In this document: piece by piece, positions 45,150 through 57,899 of the stretch
Layout: every line of letters starts with the position of its first letter
Numbering within the stretch: position 1 is the first letter of the stretch
Origin: Magnolia sinica
Lineage: Eukaryota > Streptophyta > Magnoliopsida > Magnoliales > Magnoliaceae
Direction of reading: 5' to 3'
Assembly: GCF_029962835.1 (NCBI RefSeq)
Contig: NC_080577.1
Location: 32,718,501-32,782,500, forward strand
DNA length: 64,000 nucleotides
The notes under the pieces: model-generated
Told to the model about the DNA's origin: nothing
The model's database searches: none
Seen by the model: only the letters and a program-made list of their open reading frames with translations
Made by a program: the position numbers and the translations under genes

Positions 45150-46560
45150 GAGGCCAGATTCATTGAAGAAATCTACTATCCCGACGGGATAGCAAATATC
45201 ATGCTGGTAAAAAAATTGAATAGAAAATGGCGAGTATGTGTCGACTACATGAACTTGAATAAAGCGTGCCCAAAAGACAATTTCCCTCTACCAAGGATCG
45301 ACCAGCTGGTCGACAGCACCGCCATGCATGAGCTCCTTAGCTTCATAGACGCCTACTCGGGTTGTAACTAAATCGTCATGAATAAACACGACAAGCAAAA
45401 AATGATGTTCGTCTCTGACAAATGGCTCTACTGTTAAAAGGTTATGCCTTTCGGATTGAAAAATGCCGGAGCAACATATCATCGCCTTGTCAACAAGATG
45501 TTTGCTAAGTAGATCAGGCGTTCTAGTCTACATCAACGACATGCTGGTCGAGAGCACCAAAGTGACAAACCACATGGCCGACTTCAAAGAAATGTTCACC
45601 ATCCTGAGGAAATACCAGATGAAGCTGAACCTGACTAAGTGCACCTTTGAGGTAAGCTCAGGAAAGTTCCTCGTCTTCTTGGTGAATTAGAGGGGAATTG
45701 AAGAAAATCCCCACAAAATTTAGGCACTGCTGAACATGAGCTCGCCCAAAACTACAAAGAAATTCAGTGCTTCGCAAGTAGAATTGCAACCCTCAACAAA
45801 TTTGTCTCCAAAGCTACAGATAAGTGCCTACCATTCTTTCGACAACCGAAAGGTAAGACCAAGCTGACATGGGGATGACGACTGCGAACATGCCTTTTAA
45901 TAGCTCAAGCAGTATTCAAGGAAATATGATAAATGCCAGCGATTTGCCATGATACCTCGACAACCGTCTGAGCAGTTGACCCCTATGACTGACCCCTGGC
46001 CATTCACCCAATGGGGGATTAACATCATAGGACCACTACCGATGGGTATAGGTCAGACTAAGTTCGTTGTCGTAGCTATCAATTAGTTCACCAAGTGGGC
46101 CGAGGCTGAGTCACTGGCCAAAATCACCCATCAAAAGATCACTAACTTTGTCTGGAAGAACATCATCTGTAAATATGGTAGTCCGCACACTATTGTCATG
46201 GACAACGTCAAACAGTTTAACAACGTGTAATTTCAAGAACTTTGTGAAAGACTTAGTATTCACAACGCAAACTCATCACCTCGGCATCCTTAGGTCAATG
46301 AACAAGTAGAGGCAGTCATAAAAAATCATCTAAAAAAAGCTCGAGAAGTCCAAAGGGGCCTGGGCTGAGGACTTACCACATGTCCCCTAGGCATACTGAA
46401 CTACTGCTCAAACTTCAACTGGGAAAACTTCATTCCTCCTAGCCTTTAGCACTGAAGCCATAATACCAGTCGAAGTATGACTTCCGACTACGCGCATTGA
46501 ATCATTCGACGCAAGTCAAAACGCCGAGCAGATGGCCTAAGTCTTAACCTTCTCGAGGAA
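45150..46560 (+). pseudogene. Reverse transcriptase to integrase region of the Gypsy fossil
   Basis: Reverse transcriptase appears as DGIANIMLVKK, WRVCVDYMNLNKACPKDNFP and VMPFGLKNAGATY, with VYINDMLVES at the position of the catalytic YxDD box. Integrase core motifs are seen at about 45,990-46,330 (FTQWGINIIGPLPMG, FTKWAEAE, IICKYGSPHTIVMDN). The order RT then integrase confirms Ty3/Gypsy. The region is broken and no attempt is made to reconstruct it. Confidence 0.82.
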
Positions 46561-47269
46561 GGAATGGAATGAGTACGGTTGAAAATTGCCACCTATCAAC
46601 AGCGAGCTGCCTAGTACTACAACTCTCGGGTCAAGGTTTGCTGATTTAGAGTAAGGGACTTAGTCCTTCACGAGACCTTCCAAAGCACCAAGGAGCCCGA
46701 CTCGGGGACATTAGGGTCGAGCGGGGAAGGACCCTACAGGGTTACGGGCATAACACGACCGGGCGCATATTGACTTGAGGATGTGGATTGTCGGCCCTTG
46801 CCTCATCCATGGAATGTCGAGCACCTGAAGGTCTACTATTCCTGAAAAGGAATTCAAAAGTTCTACGAATATGCCGACCATTTTAGTTGACTCGACGATT
46901 GCTCAATCAATGAAGAGTGACCTCCCTTTTTCAAAGGGAAAAAGGTGCTCATGATATTGCTATTGTTTCCTCTCTACTATAAATTCTACAATAAAAGAAC
47001 TTCTCCAGGTCAGGGGAAGAGAATTTTTTTTAACATTATTATCCCGACTACCTAAGCTATATGACCAACCACAGGGACTTCCCTCAGTTTAAGTGAAGAA
47101 AGTCCTTCTGAGTGCTCGGCCTGCTATTATGTGGTCGGCCTATCAATTCTATCGTGCACAGCCTACCATTACATAATTGGCTTATCAACCCTACATTGCT
47201 CAACCTACTAGCTCTACTTTGTCCAACCTAGTAATTCTACTAGCTTAAGAAGATCATGCACACAACATT

Positions 47270-49358
47270 TGTAAGCCCCGTATCCTAGACTGTACCATTC
47301 CTTAGACTTCCGTGGTCTTCCCGGTCGAATTCCGGCAACCTTCAACCCTTAACCGGTATTTGCGCGCGACCCTGATTCATATGCCGTCAACCCGAGTCGA
47401 CTCAACCCAAGACCTTTACCATAGCGACTGCGCCGTCGCCGCGGTTCCGATGCCGTGACTCGCGCGCCGAGGCGATACCCTGGTCAGGAGATGTGGGCCA
47501 GCGTTCGGTGCGAGGAAAACGCCGTGCATTGCAAAACCTGAGAAAATCTCTACGAGATGTCACCTCAATCAATCAATCCATCCATCCCATCATGTCAAGT
47601 ACACATCACCTTTCACCCTTTCCCAAGCAAGCCCCAAAGTCAAAAAATTCTTACACAAGCCATACTTCTCTTACACCATTAGCCACAAAAGTCAAAAAAG
47701 CCTCTTACATCATCACTCACCACATCAACACATCCATCACCCATCCCTCTCTCTCCCTTTACAAGTCTCTCTCTCATTTTCAAACTCTCCCAAAAAAGCA
47801 AGAAAAAAATCCATACGTATGAGCCTCTCCAACCCTTCTAAGCTACAAGTGTGGCCCACCTTTTCATCCCTAGATCTCCCATCCTAGCCATCCATTTCTC
47901 ATCTTCCTCCATCAAAGAGAAGCATAAGGAGCTAAGGAAGCCAAGGAAGCAAGAAGATCAAGCGGTGGGTGCTTTGATAGAGTAGTTTTAATGTTTTTAA
48001 GATGGGTCAAGTGAGGCCAACCGATCAATGGTTGGGATCTCACTTTGAACCCTAAGATGTGGCCGATGGCCCACTTGGATCATCATGATCATTCCATGAT
48101 GGGGCCATTCTCCATGGACCCCATCATGATGTTTATTTTTCTTGCATACTTAGGGTCATCTAGACCGTCTATTTTAGTGGAGAAGGGATCTCCACCATTG
48201 GATTTCAACTTAATGGGCCCACATGTAATGGGACCCACTTGATGTATGATTGAGTGCAAGGGAGGGCTCATAGTGCCGGGGTCCCTCCATCACGCGTGTC
48301 TCACTCTATCTCTCTCTCTCTCCCTCTCTTTTTCATTTCTTTTTTAAGATTATAATATGATTGTGTGGCCCACTTGAATGGACCCCACCATGAAGTATCT
48401 ATTTTGTCTAAGCCGTCTATAAGTGGGACCCACTTCATGTGTGTAGTACCCACACCATCCATCATTGGTAGCCCACCTTGCACGGCCAGACCGTCCAGCG
48501 TCCCGTTTATTGGAAAAACACAAATATTAGCTTGGTTCCAAGCCAATGGGGGAGGCCCACTTATTTTGGCCTCACCTTGATGTATGTCTTCAATCCACGC
48601 CGTCCATTCCGTCCCCAACCTCATTTTAGGCGTTGAACCGAAAAACGGTGTCAACCCAAGGTCCTGGCTGGCCATATCGTAGCAAATGGTGGTTTTCACC
48701 ATTGAAACCTTCCCTAATACTTTTATACGACGAAATATGCCCAATATTGGGCTTATTTTGCTTGTCTGGAGCCATGGAGGACCATTGGACGGAGTGGATT
48801 CTCTAGATGTGGACCCCACCTGTGAAAACCATGAAACAATTGAAATAAAAAAAATACGTAACACAGCAGCCGACGCTGCTGTGTTAGAAGGCAGCAGGCG
48901 CTGCCTGCGCACCAGCGCTCGGGCGGACGGACGGACGTACAGCCACCCACGACTGTAGCCGTGGGCCCCACCTTGATGTTTATTTATCATCCAATCCATT
49001 CATATGGTGGGCCCTAAGGGCAGTGGACCACCCTCCAAATTTCAGGTCCATCCAAGACTCAGGTGGCCCACATCATAGGAAACAGTGTGAATTGAACTCT
49101 ACCCTTAAAACCCTTTTTGGGTCCACAGAAGTTTTGGATCAGGGTGAAATTTGTTTTTACCCTTCATCTAGGTCTACGTGACCTTATCAACAGGTTGGAT
49201 GGCATATCAACATTATGGTGGGCCCCACATGGAGCCCACAGTGATATATGTGTTTTATTGCCACCGTCCAGGCGGACGGTGGAGCCCGCTGTGATGTTTG
49301 TGTTCTATCCCCACCGTCCAGGGACGGTGGGTGTGTATGCCTGCGTGTGCGTGTGTGT

Positions 49359-49393
<35 letters not shown>

Positions 49394-51355
49394 ATATTAT
49401 ATTATATATATAATATTGTATATACTATATATAAAATATATATTATATTATATAAAATATGTGATGGTTGGCCTTCATGTGGACCCCCCACCATGGGGCA
49501 GGTGCTGCATCCAATTTGTCCATCCATTTTAAAAAGGTTATTTTATGGCATGGGCTTAGAGAATAGGCCAGATCCATAGTCCAAGTGGACCCCACCTTGG
49601 CATGTTGTAAGGCCCATTAGATGCATTTATGGCCCATGGGTTAAGGCCCATTAAGATGTATTGGGGCCTATGGGTTGAGGCCCATTTGATGTACATATAA
49701 GGCCTGATTGGTGCGGCCCATTTGATAAATGTAAGGCCCATGTGATTAGGACCATTGTGATGTATTTTTAAGGCCCATGGGCTATGGCCCATTGCAATGT
49801 ACATAAGGTCCGTTGGTGAGGCCCATTAATGCGGCCCATTTGATAAATGTAAGGCCCATGTGATACAGCCCATTTGATATATTGAAGGCCCAATGGGATG
49901 TACCTAAGGTCCATTGCAATGTGTGATCTCATCATGGTTTATGCAATAATGTTTACAACGGGCTATGCTTTGGAAGTAATGTTGGTTTGACATCCACATT
50001 GCAAGTATAGTGTTGGTTAAATGTCTACATTATGACTCACCCTAGGGCTCGTTATAGGCCCGTACATGTAATGTGTAGGCTGTCTAAGCCCATCTTCGTT
50101 ATGAACTGCATCCATTACCATATGGCCTGCTTAGTATAGTTCCATGATTCACGATCATACGCATCATATGTATGCTTGATATGAGGAGTGACTGATCATA
50201 GCATATGCCCTCGGGCAGATTATTTATGGGCTCCTGGATAGGCGGTGTTGCCCTACATAAGCACATGATACGCGCAGGATTGCTGTATGACTGGATAGTA
50301 TGATTCATGCATTCGCATCGTGTGATATGGTTACTGTGCGCCCTAGCGACATCAGGGCCGTAGCCTCCACTGACGTATCATGGTTGGCAGGATTGGATAC
50401 CGAAAATATTGTTCCACATAGGGTGCTATAGATATCCCTGAGTGAAAGTCCCTAAACCCTTATGGTACCAAGAGGTTGCTCCAACGTCTAGACCGAGTGG
50501 GTGCATGAGCGCCGAGTGCCGTTTATCGGACGGTTGCGCTTTCCACTGTGTCGTGGTCGATTGGAAGGGGGTGCGGCCTTACCCGCCCGAGAGGAGAGGG
50601 CAAAGCTATGCTGAGTCTGACCAGCTCGAGGAATGGGTCCGCTATTGACGAGCCGAGCCCGATATTGGCAGGCAGATAGTGAGGTCTTTTCCACTCACCT
50701 TATTGCGCACGATGGGGCGGCAATCTGGCTTAGAGTGTACTAGATCCTGGTGATATTTCAAATTTGAGCTGTATTGATATGTGGACTTAGATGAGGATTT
50801 GTATGCTTGAGTTGCATTTCGCATTGCATGGCCTTGGTATGGCCGACATCATTCATGCTTTGCACCGCATGGCCTTGGTACGGCTATGGTATTCTTGGCT
50901 TTCATCAGCATGTTCCGCATTACTCTGATACTGCATAACTGCATTACCACCTTGAGCACACACTTTCACCACCCTCTAAGCTTTCTATAAGCTTATGCAC
51001 GACCGTTACGTGCAGGTGACGTTGGATCGCAGTAGCGCTGAGGCTTGAGCACGTGGCAGATTATTTTAGAGTTTTATTTATCATCATTGTATTTCCCTTT
51101 ATGCTCATTGTACTTATAAAGTTTTTTATCATAGTGGAAATGTGATGGAGTTTTTGGTTGTTGTTTGTGGGTTATGCCTTTGGTTATGCATACTACGAAT
51201 CAAACTGATGTTGAAAATCCTCCTCATAGCATTCCAGGATCGGAACCTGGCGAATGGGCGCTGGGAGCCGAGAATGGAGTTCTACGGAGGCTGTCGGCGC
51301 CGGATTCGGCGATTGAAAATTTTGTGAGCCCGGTTTCCGAGTTTGGGGCGTGACA
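47270..51355 (+). mobile_element. Solo LTR, 4,086 bp, same family as 34,136-38,280, opposite orientation
   Basis: It runs TGTAAGCCCC to GGGGCGTGACA and is flanked by ACATT on both sides (47,265-47,269 and 51,356-51,360). It aligns end to end with the complement of the copy at 34,136-38,280, including the GGGCC repeat zone (49,590-49,920), the (GT)n tract (about 49,350-49,390) and the GTGGGCCC family segments (48,000-49,300). It inserted into the Gypsy fossil between integrase and the antisense ORF zone, so it is younger than that fossil. No internal coding region is present. Confidence 0.85.
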
Positions 51356-51439
51356 ACATTCATGGTCAATCATGACAAAAACATATCTTTTCATTAATGG
51401 ATGAAAGTACATTACAAAGCAAAGACCAATAAAAAAGTT

Positions 51440-53740
51440 TTACAAGTATTGGAGAGGGGAGACGCTTTGTCTAATCCCTATGGGGTTGCTCGGCTTCGGC
51501 TGTGGCAGGCTCTTTGGGGGTTGCTTGGCTTCAGCTACAGCAGGGGCAGGATCTTCGAGAGACTCATCAACTAAGTAATCTAGGTCGAGCTCAAGATACT
51601 TTTGCTCAATATGCTCTTGGCACTACCCATAATCGAGGCTGAAGTACTCCATCTCCTCAGCTTGTTCCCCGGAGGCCTTGTACGCCTCCACTGCTGCTGC
51701 ATGCATCGCTAGGATGGAAGTCTCGGCCTCTGCCAACTTGACCGTCACCTCAGCCAACTCGACCTCCACCCTCGCGGATTTAACTTCTGCCTCTGCCCGC
51801 TCATCCTTGGAGATGGATAGGCGTGACTTTAGCCCCTCCGATTCGGCCCACAGCGCAACCCTCTCCCGCCGCATTTCAGCTAGTTGGGCCCTAAGAGCTG
51901 CCCACTCCTCCCCAGCAACCTGGAAAGCCTCCTAAAGAGACTCGACCTGAGCACGCTGGCATCCCTAGCAGCGACAGATGCCTCGAGCTCAGTGGCCTTA
52001 GCCCGGAGGTCCGCCCACACCTCCTTGAGCCTACTCCCCAACTCCTAAAATGCTCAGCAAGCAGCTATAAGCCTAGGGGCAGTTTGAAAAAGGAAACAAA
52101 ACCAAGAATTAAAGAAGGGCAGAAGACCAGAGCGAACAGCAAGTTAGATAAAGAGAAGATGGAGACCTACTTTGAGGAAGGAGGCCGACAGCTCACCTAA
52201 TAGGGTCATCAAGTGGAGCGCCAACAGCATCGAGATGTCATCCTCAGTCACATGTCAGCTTCCCCACTAATCCAGGAGGGCCATGTGTTGACTGGGGGAG
52301 AGCTGAGAGCCTGACCCACTTACGGTGACCTCGGGAGCTCGATGCCTCAAAGCACCTCCCACTTTCACTTATTGGTCGCAAACAGTTGTGATCCCCTCAG
52401 TAGGATGAGCATCGTCCCGAGCTAGGGACTACTTAGATCCACAACCTCCCTTACTATCGATTAAGGAGGAAGGGCCATGGGGAAGCCTCCTGACTTGGCC
52501 CACTTGCAGCCATCAAGGTTGGCTGCTCGGCAACGAGCCCCTCGGGGATGGGCTCAGGTCTGTCCTCGGCAACCTTGGAGGACTTCCCCCAAGGAAATGG
52601 GGGAGGGGTAGGAACCTTCTTAACTATCCTCCTCAGCCTCTCTAGTTCAGTTATGGAGGGAAGCGTTATCTTTTTCGAAGGTTGGGGACAATCTGCCATT
52701 TCTACAAAAATTTATAAGGGTCAAACAGGAAGAAACAAAGTCTGAGCACAAGAAGTCTAATGAAAACTCAACCGGCTACAATATACATGTTGTCTCAACT
52801 AGAGATAGGCCGGATTGGTACAAAGAATGAGGAGTGATCAGCCTCCTCCAATTCCTCTGAGTAGTGCTTTGCTCCTTCACACGATTAATTTAACGAAGTT
52901 ACAATTGGGTGAGCTCTAGTTGTTTCCAAGGAAGAGCTACAAAAAGGTACGACCGGAGCTAGCAAATGAGGACACAAAATTAATAAATAATACAAGGTCT
53001 GAAGCTTGACAACTTTTGACCTGAGAATGCGAATTTGGTAGGGACCCAAGAGCGTAGTCTGCCCAACTCAGCTAGCAGGGCCTCCCATTTTTCTGATGTA
53101 AAGAACCACTTATCCTTCCAGCTCTTATTGGAGGACGGGTTGTCGGTGACGAGGGCTTGGCCCTTGTTTGCACAAGTAGAGAAATAGTACCATCCCCGAG
53201 CACTAGGGCTGGCCTTCTCTCTGTACAAATACAAAAGCTCGTCCGCAGATAGCTCGGCATGTTCGAGCTTATACCACGGAATGAAAGTGCAAAAAATGGC
53301 CCACCAGACGTTTAGGATCAACTGGCCTGGGGCGAGCCTAAGGCGGTGGACAACCTCCCCCACGACAGGGTGGAGAGGCAGTCGCAAACCACATTGCATG
53401 GCCATGACATATATCGTCACCTCTCCCTCGCAAGGATGGACGGGATCTTCCCCGACTTCGAGAGCTTGGAGTATCACAGAGTTAGGGATCTGGAACTCCA
53501 ACCTGAACTGAACTAGGTCTACATCGCACAGCCTCGACCAAAGGGGCCGACGTCCGAAGATGACCCCTCAATAGACACTGGCCCCAACCTCCTCGGGGTC
53601 AAAGTTACCTCCTCATGGCCTTCCGTCACCAGAGACGGTATGCCAGAGGGTGCACCCAACCAGGAATGTATACTTTCTGGGCCACTCCCCTTGAAAGGCC
53701 CCGGACACAGATGCTCTATCAGAACCATCTTACATTTCAA
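51440..53740 (-). pseudogene. Antisense ORF zone of the Gypsy fossil
   Basis: Minus-strand frames carry, in order of translation, a conserved-looking domain (53,501-52,980; GEVTIYVMAMQCGLRLPLHP, ALLAELGRLRSW), a proline-rich stretch (52,699-52,454; KKVPTPPPFPWGKSS) and an alanine/glutamate-rich coiled coil (51,874-51,623; ARVEVELAEVTVKLAEAE). Tat-group retrotransposons are known to carry such antisense frames between integrase and the 3' LTR; their role is not settled. The zone is broken like the rest of the element. Confidence 0.72.
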
Positions 53741-54281
53741 AATAAAAATGAAAAGAAAGGCTAAGAAAGAATAAAGGAGTGGCCAGAGAAGAAGGACAGG
53801 AGGCCAAAGGAGCTCATCGAAAATCGCTTAAGTTTGGTAACTGTAGAAGGCAGAAGGAGCGAATGGGGAAAATAAGAGGGGCCAGGGCGTCCCCCTCCCC
53901 TATTTATTCGGCCTCAGGTTGCAGCATTAAATGTCCTCATTTAATGTTGCAATCTGAAGAGGCGCCTCAACACACACCTCTGTCCACATAGCCACTACTT
54001 ATTCGCGGACAGACTCCACTATCGAGGCAGAGACATGTGTCCTCATGCTATTCACCCAAAGACAAAGAGGCACTGCTCCACGCACACCTCCTCGTATGAC
54101 TCATCGCTATCATTACTGAATCATGCTCAATTCCCGCACTTGCCGCCTTTTTCTCTGCCACTATAATAACTGACGGCCGTTTTCGAGCCGACCTCCCCCG
54201 CGTGAGTCCTCATGCTCAAGCGTCAGTCCAAGTCCATTTACTTCCTGGGCTCCTGAAAAGCACTCGGAAGTAGGGGGCTAC

Positions 54282-54924
54282 TGTTATGAGTAAAACTGGA
54301 CTGACAAAACAACTTTAATCAAATGAAAGCAATGAAGGCAAACAACTCGAATGAGAGATTGGGAAAGAGCTTAACCCCAGATGCCAAGCACAACCCCCAT
54401 GACTAATCCAGGCATTATGAGTGGTGGCCTTGGTCGCCTAGTCGACATTTCACTATCGCGACTAAGGGACGGCTATGGATGTTGACCTGATCACAGAACT
54501 CAATCCCAATCCCGATCATCAACTAAGCTCAGTCTGCAGGACCCTGACCAAAGCAACTTAGAGGATAGCTTCAGCTATTGACCATGACCTCCTCGGATGC
54601 CGACCACTGGGAGATGTCCCCTCCGTATACAAGATGGATTACCTCCTCGAGATCTTTACCAAGATAAGCGCCATATACCTAAAAGAAGATCCCTTGTGTG
54701 ATACATATATACACGACAAATTCATTGCCATACACAAAAGATGTCTTGAAAGACTATAAATAAGAACCCTACCTACGATAAAAGGTATGCAGTATTACCC
54801 TAATTCGATTAGAATGTGTTTATTCTAACTAAGGCATACAATCAAGGCCCCCATTGTCACTTGATTTCGAAGGTACACGATGGTATAGCAAGGACAACCA
54901 GAGATATCAGCATCAACGACAACA
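54282..54924 (+). repeat. 3' LTR of the Gypsy fossil
   Basis: It begins TGTTATGAGTAAAACTGGAC directly after a polypurine tract and follows the 5' LTR closely (for example CAATGAAGGCAAACA and TCCAGGCATTATGAGT). The right limit is uncertain by about ten bases because the last bases (ATCAACGACAACA) differ from the 5' copy. Confidence 0.82.
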
Positions 54925-55780
54925 ATGATTGACGATTCCTATTGTAATCCTGTTACTGATTATCAAATGAACGGCCAGAAAGAAAATTGTGAGCAACCCG
55001 TATTTAATGGCCTAAATCTGGACAACTACGCCAGAAAGCTGGACGGCTTCTGCATCACGTTTAGATCTTTGGCCGAGGCATCAGGCTCCTCCATTCAGTA
55101 GGTGGTCCATGCGCCTACATGATTGTGGCCCATAGAGCTTATTTTAACTTTCCATTGCTTTCGCATACGTGGCGCAATCCTTGATCGACTTAATGGACCG
55201 ACCAGATTTCTGAGACATGGGATGTATATATTCGGCCCAAAGAATGAGCGGCTTGGAACTCACACACGTGGCCTATTTAGGCACGCATTTGGCCCAGTCT
55301 GATATTACACGCGTGTGACTCTCAGACGTATGACGCGGGTAATTAGTACCCGGGGCCGGAGTTAGCTTAGCCAGGATTTTTTTTTTATTTGTTCGGCCAC
55401 GGCCTATTTAAAATTTTGATTTTACGTCGCGTGGGAGATCCCCCAGTGCATCTAATGAGTATTTGTGAGGCCTACGTTATGCACGGTAGGGATCTCTAAC
55501 GCACTGGACTGAGTGTAGTAAAATTCCACAATTCTACTGCTGCTTCTTTTCTTATTCTGAAACAGGGTCCGTTTGATCGCTTTCCTAAATTATATTGACT
55601 TTTCCGAATACAAGTTTCTTTGTTAATGATAATTTTGAAAATCAGTTTCCGAAAATTGATTTTATCTGTAATGTTGCCTGAAAGAGACAAACCTTTTTTA
55701 CAGTTTTTTTTTTTCTTTTTTCTTTTTTCCTTTTTTCTTTTCTTTTTCTTAAAATGCTATTTGAATGTAGGTGTTTGAAC

Positions 55781-55823
<43 letters not shown>

Positions 55824-56549
55824 AAAGCCGTATGATGTTATTATTAACCCGATTGGACATGCAATCGTCAATTTCCAATGATCTAATTGGAAATAAATCA
55901 AAATAGTTACTATTTTTCTTTTTAATTGTTCATTTTTCAAACCATCATTATCTTCCGCAAGGAAGACTATCATGCACATGGCATAGTTTTGTGGCCGTGA
56001 TAGTTTTGTGGATAGTGATAACTCTACTACCGGTCCAAATGCAGATGGGCACAGTTTTTTGGTAATCTAGATCATTTAACTGGCTAAATAAAATGTGGAG
56101 AGAAGAACCAAAATATTACCATGAGTATTATCTAATTTTGTCTTCGGAGTCGAAAGAAGTCACTTAGTTTTTAACCACCACTATGATAGTTTATCAATTA
56201 GATGGTTAGCATGTTCTAATCAGTATGATTTTAGAGAGGCCCATCCAATGTTCCCCCACAAGCTGAATTGTTTGAATGGGCCAGTGTGCAGTAGAAGTAG
56301 CAGCGAAAGATATTGAGCACGTGGGTCTTTTGCTTATTGTTGCCACAAGCTTTTATGAAATCCCTCTTCATCAGTTGTTCTTCCCTGCCCATTTAGTTGG
56401 GGATGCTGTGGAAGGCTTTTGCTGAAGCATTTGTTCAGTGGCAGGTTACGGGTAGAGATGCACAAGGGATGTGCATAAATACAGGCTAGGCTGGCTTTGC
56501 TTCTCTATTTCATGTTTTCCTCTGCATCCTAGATGCATTCCCATGATAT
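54925..56549. other. Intergenic, no supported gene
   Basis: Contains a GTG/CACACGTG-rich miniature-element remnant (about 55,205-55,330, similar to 27,330-27,420), T-rich tracts (55,705-55,750) and a (TA)n microsatellite at 55,784-55,818. No coding frame is supported. Confidence 0.5.
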
Positions 56550-56885
56550 GTGTTTCATATTCACGTGGATGTATGTGCTTTATATCCTCGCCATCCATCC
56601 ATTTTTCCAGCTCATTTTTGGGCCTGAGTCCAAAAATGAAGCAGATCGAAAGTTCTAAGTAGACCACTCCACAAGAAACAGTGAGGATAATGACACCCAC
56701 CTTAAATGTTTATTTGTCATCCAACCTGTAGATAAGCTCACAAAGACCTGGATGAAGGGAAAACTCATATATCAGCTTGATACAAAAGTAGTGTGACCAC
56801 AAAGAGGTTTTTAATGGTGGGTGTTCAATCACCACTGTTTCCTGTGGTGTGGTCCACTTGTGCTTTGGACATTCTGGATCGCTGT
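56550..56885. mobile_element. Copy of the GTGGGCCC miniature-element family
   Basis: The order of phrases matches the interior of 1,912-2,465: CATCCATCCATTTTTCCAG, GAAACAGTGAGGATAATGAC, AATGTTTATTTGTCATCCAA, TTTTTAATGGTGGGTGTTCA and CACTGTTTCCTGTGGTGTGG. The outer ends are decayed and no target duplication was found. Confidence 0.6.
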
Positions 56886-57131
56886 AAAACTACTGAATGT
56901 GCACAGCAGATGACTCCACCATTTTAAGTAGACATTAGGTAGCCATCTGGGAAAAGAAGAAACACTGCCATAACTCTCTTGCTCTCTCATTTCTTACTCT
57001 TCATTTGCTCTTTTCATATATACTCACCCTCTTTACATTGGTCACATTCTCTTCCTTCTGCATCTCCTGTCTACCTCTCCTCACTCTCTTCACCCTCTCC
57101 AGTCTCAACCACCTCCACCCTCCACAACCAG

Positions 57132-57781
57132 ATGTGGGTTCTTATCCGGATGACGCACATGGAACCCGACGACAACGCCAACAAGCTTCAGCTCTTAGAG
57201 CCCTTCAGGTCAATAGCCTCAGAGCTCCAGTCATTGACAGGGTCGGCAGCATCAATCTACAATTTAGGAGAAATCCCATTCGAAGATCGAGAGCTTGAAA
57301 CAGCGGACATGGTGTCTGGAATGCCAACTTACAATGTAAGAGGTTCGGTTCTGCCAAGCTCACCGATGGACATGACCAAAGGGTGTATGAGAGCATCAAA
57401 GAAAACACCATGGCTCCAAGTCCTAGACGCTTCGAGTCAAGACTTGAAACAACAGGAACGGTCACTAATAACATACACGGTGCCTCAGGCATTGACTTAC
57501 AGGGTAGGAGATAACTCAGTCACGAGAATGCAACGAGAATGGTATGGAGCTGACGATGATGATGATAGAGGGTTGGTAGATAAGTATATAATGCAATGAG
57601 AGTTCTATTTCAATTGACAGCAGCAGACAGATGGATCTACTCTGGGAGATATTAGAGGATTACAATTGCCTTGATGAGAAGGAGAAGAAAGCAGAAACAG
57701 GTAATAAAGAAGAGGATGACCAAGAGATTGATGCATGGTTACGGCAGTTATGTTTCCTACAATCAATGCAGTTTGGTAACT
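57132..57781 (+). CDS. Possible host gene or gene remnant, product not recognised
   Basis: A 155-codon frame runs from ATG at 57,132 to TGA at 57,597-57,599 after a CT-rich, promoter-like leader. The protein begins MWVLIRMTHMEPDD, is Ser/Thr- and acid-rich, and ends with an aspartate run (GADDDDDRGLVDKYIMQ). A second frame just downstream (57,632-57,781) reads MDLLWEILEDYNCLDEKEKK and ends WLRQLCFLQSMQFGN. Its 'DLLWE' phrase occurs near the C-terminus of some uncharacterised plant proteins. The two frames could be exons of one small gene, but no clear pair of splice sites was found. No conserved domain is recognised, so function is unknown and the gene itself is uncertain. Confidence 0.3.
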
Positions 57782-57899
57782 GAAAGGTGGGTTTTTGTTT
57801 TGGAAAGGTGGTATCCAAAATGGTGGCAAGGAAGATGAGGAAGGCACTGAAGCAGAGGGCCCCATCTACGGTGAGACTTATCAGATGAACATCTAGATC

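Larger units (their letters stand above)
41884..54924 (+). mobile_element. Ty3/Gypsy retrotransposon fossil, Tat-like, with nested solo LTR
   Basis: Both LTRs are present (41,884-42,549 and about 54,282-54,924), each opening TGTTATG. A primer-binding-site region (TTTGGCACCATCTGTGGG) follows the first, and a polypurine tract (GGAAGTAGGGGGCTAC) precedes the second. On the plus strand are gag (42,622-44,140), a protease region (near 44,400-44,470), reverse transcriptase (45,150-45,700; WRVCVDYMNLNKACPKDNFP) and integrase (about 45,990-46,560; FTQWGINIIGPLPMG). Between integrase and the 3' LTR lie a 4.1-kb solo LTR and a zone of antisense ORFs, a layout known in the Tat group. The element is broken many times over. 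The two LTRs agree at roughly nine in ten bases by eye, so insertion was millions of years ago. No target duplication was found. Confidence 0.88.

Noticed and set aside
34136-51355. One giant fold-back element bounded by the 4.1-kb inverted repeats
   Set aside because: Each 4.1-kb unit has its own different 5-bp duplication (CAACG and ACATT) and TG...CA ends, so they are two independent insertions.
51623-51874. Coiled-coil frame as a host gene
   Set aside because: It lies between integrase and the 3' LTR of the Gypsy fossil and fits the known antisense ORF zone of that group.
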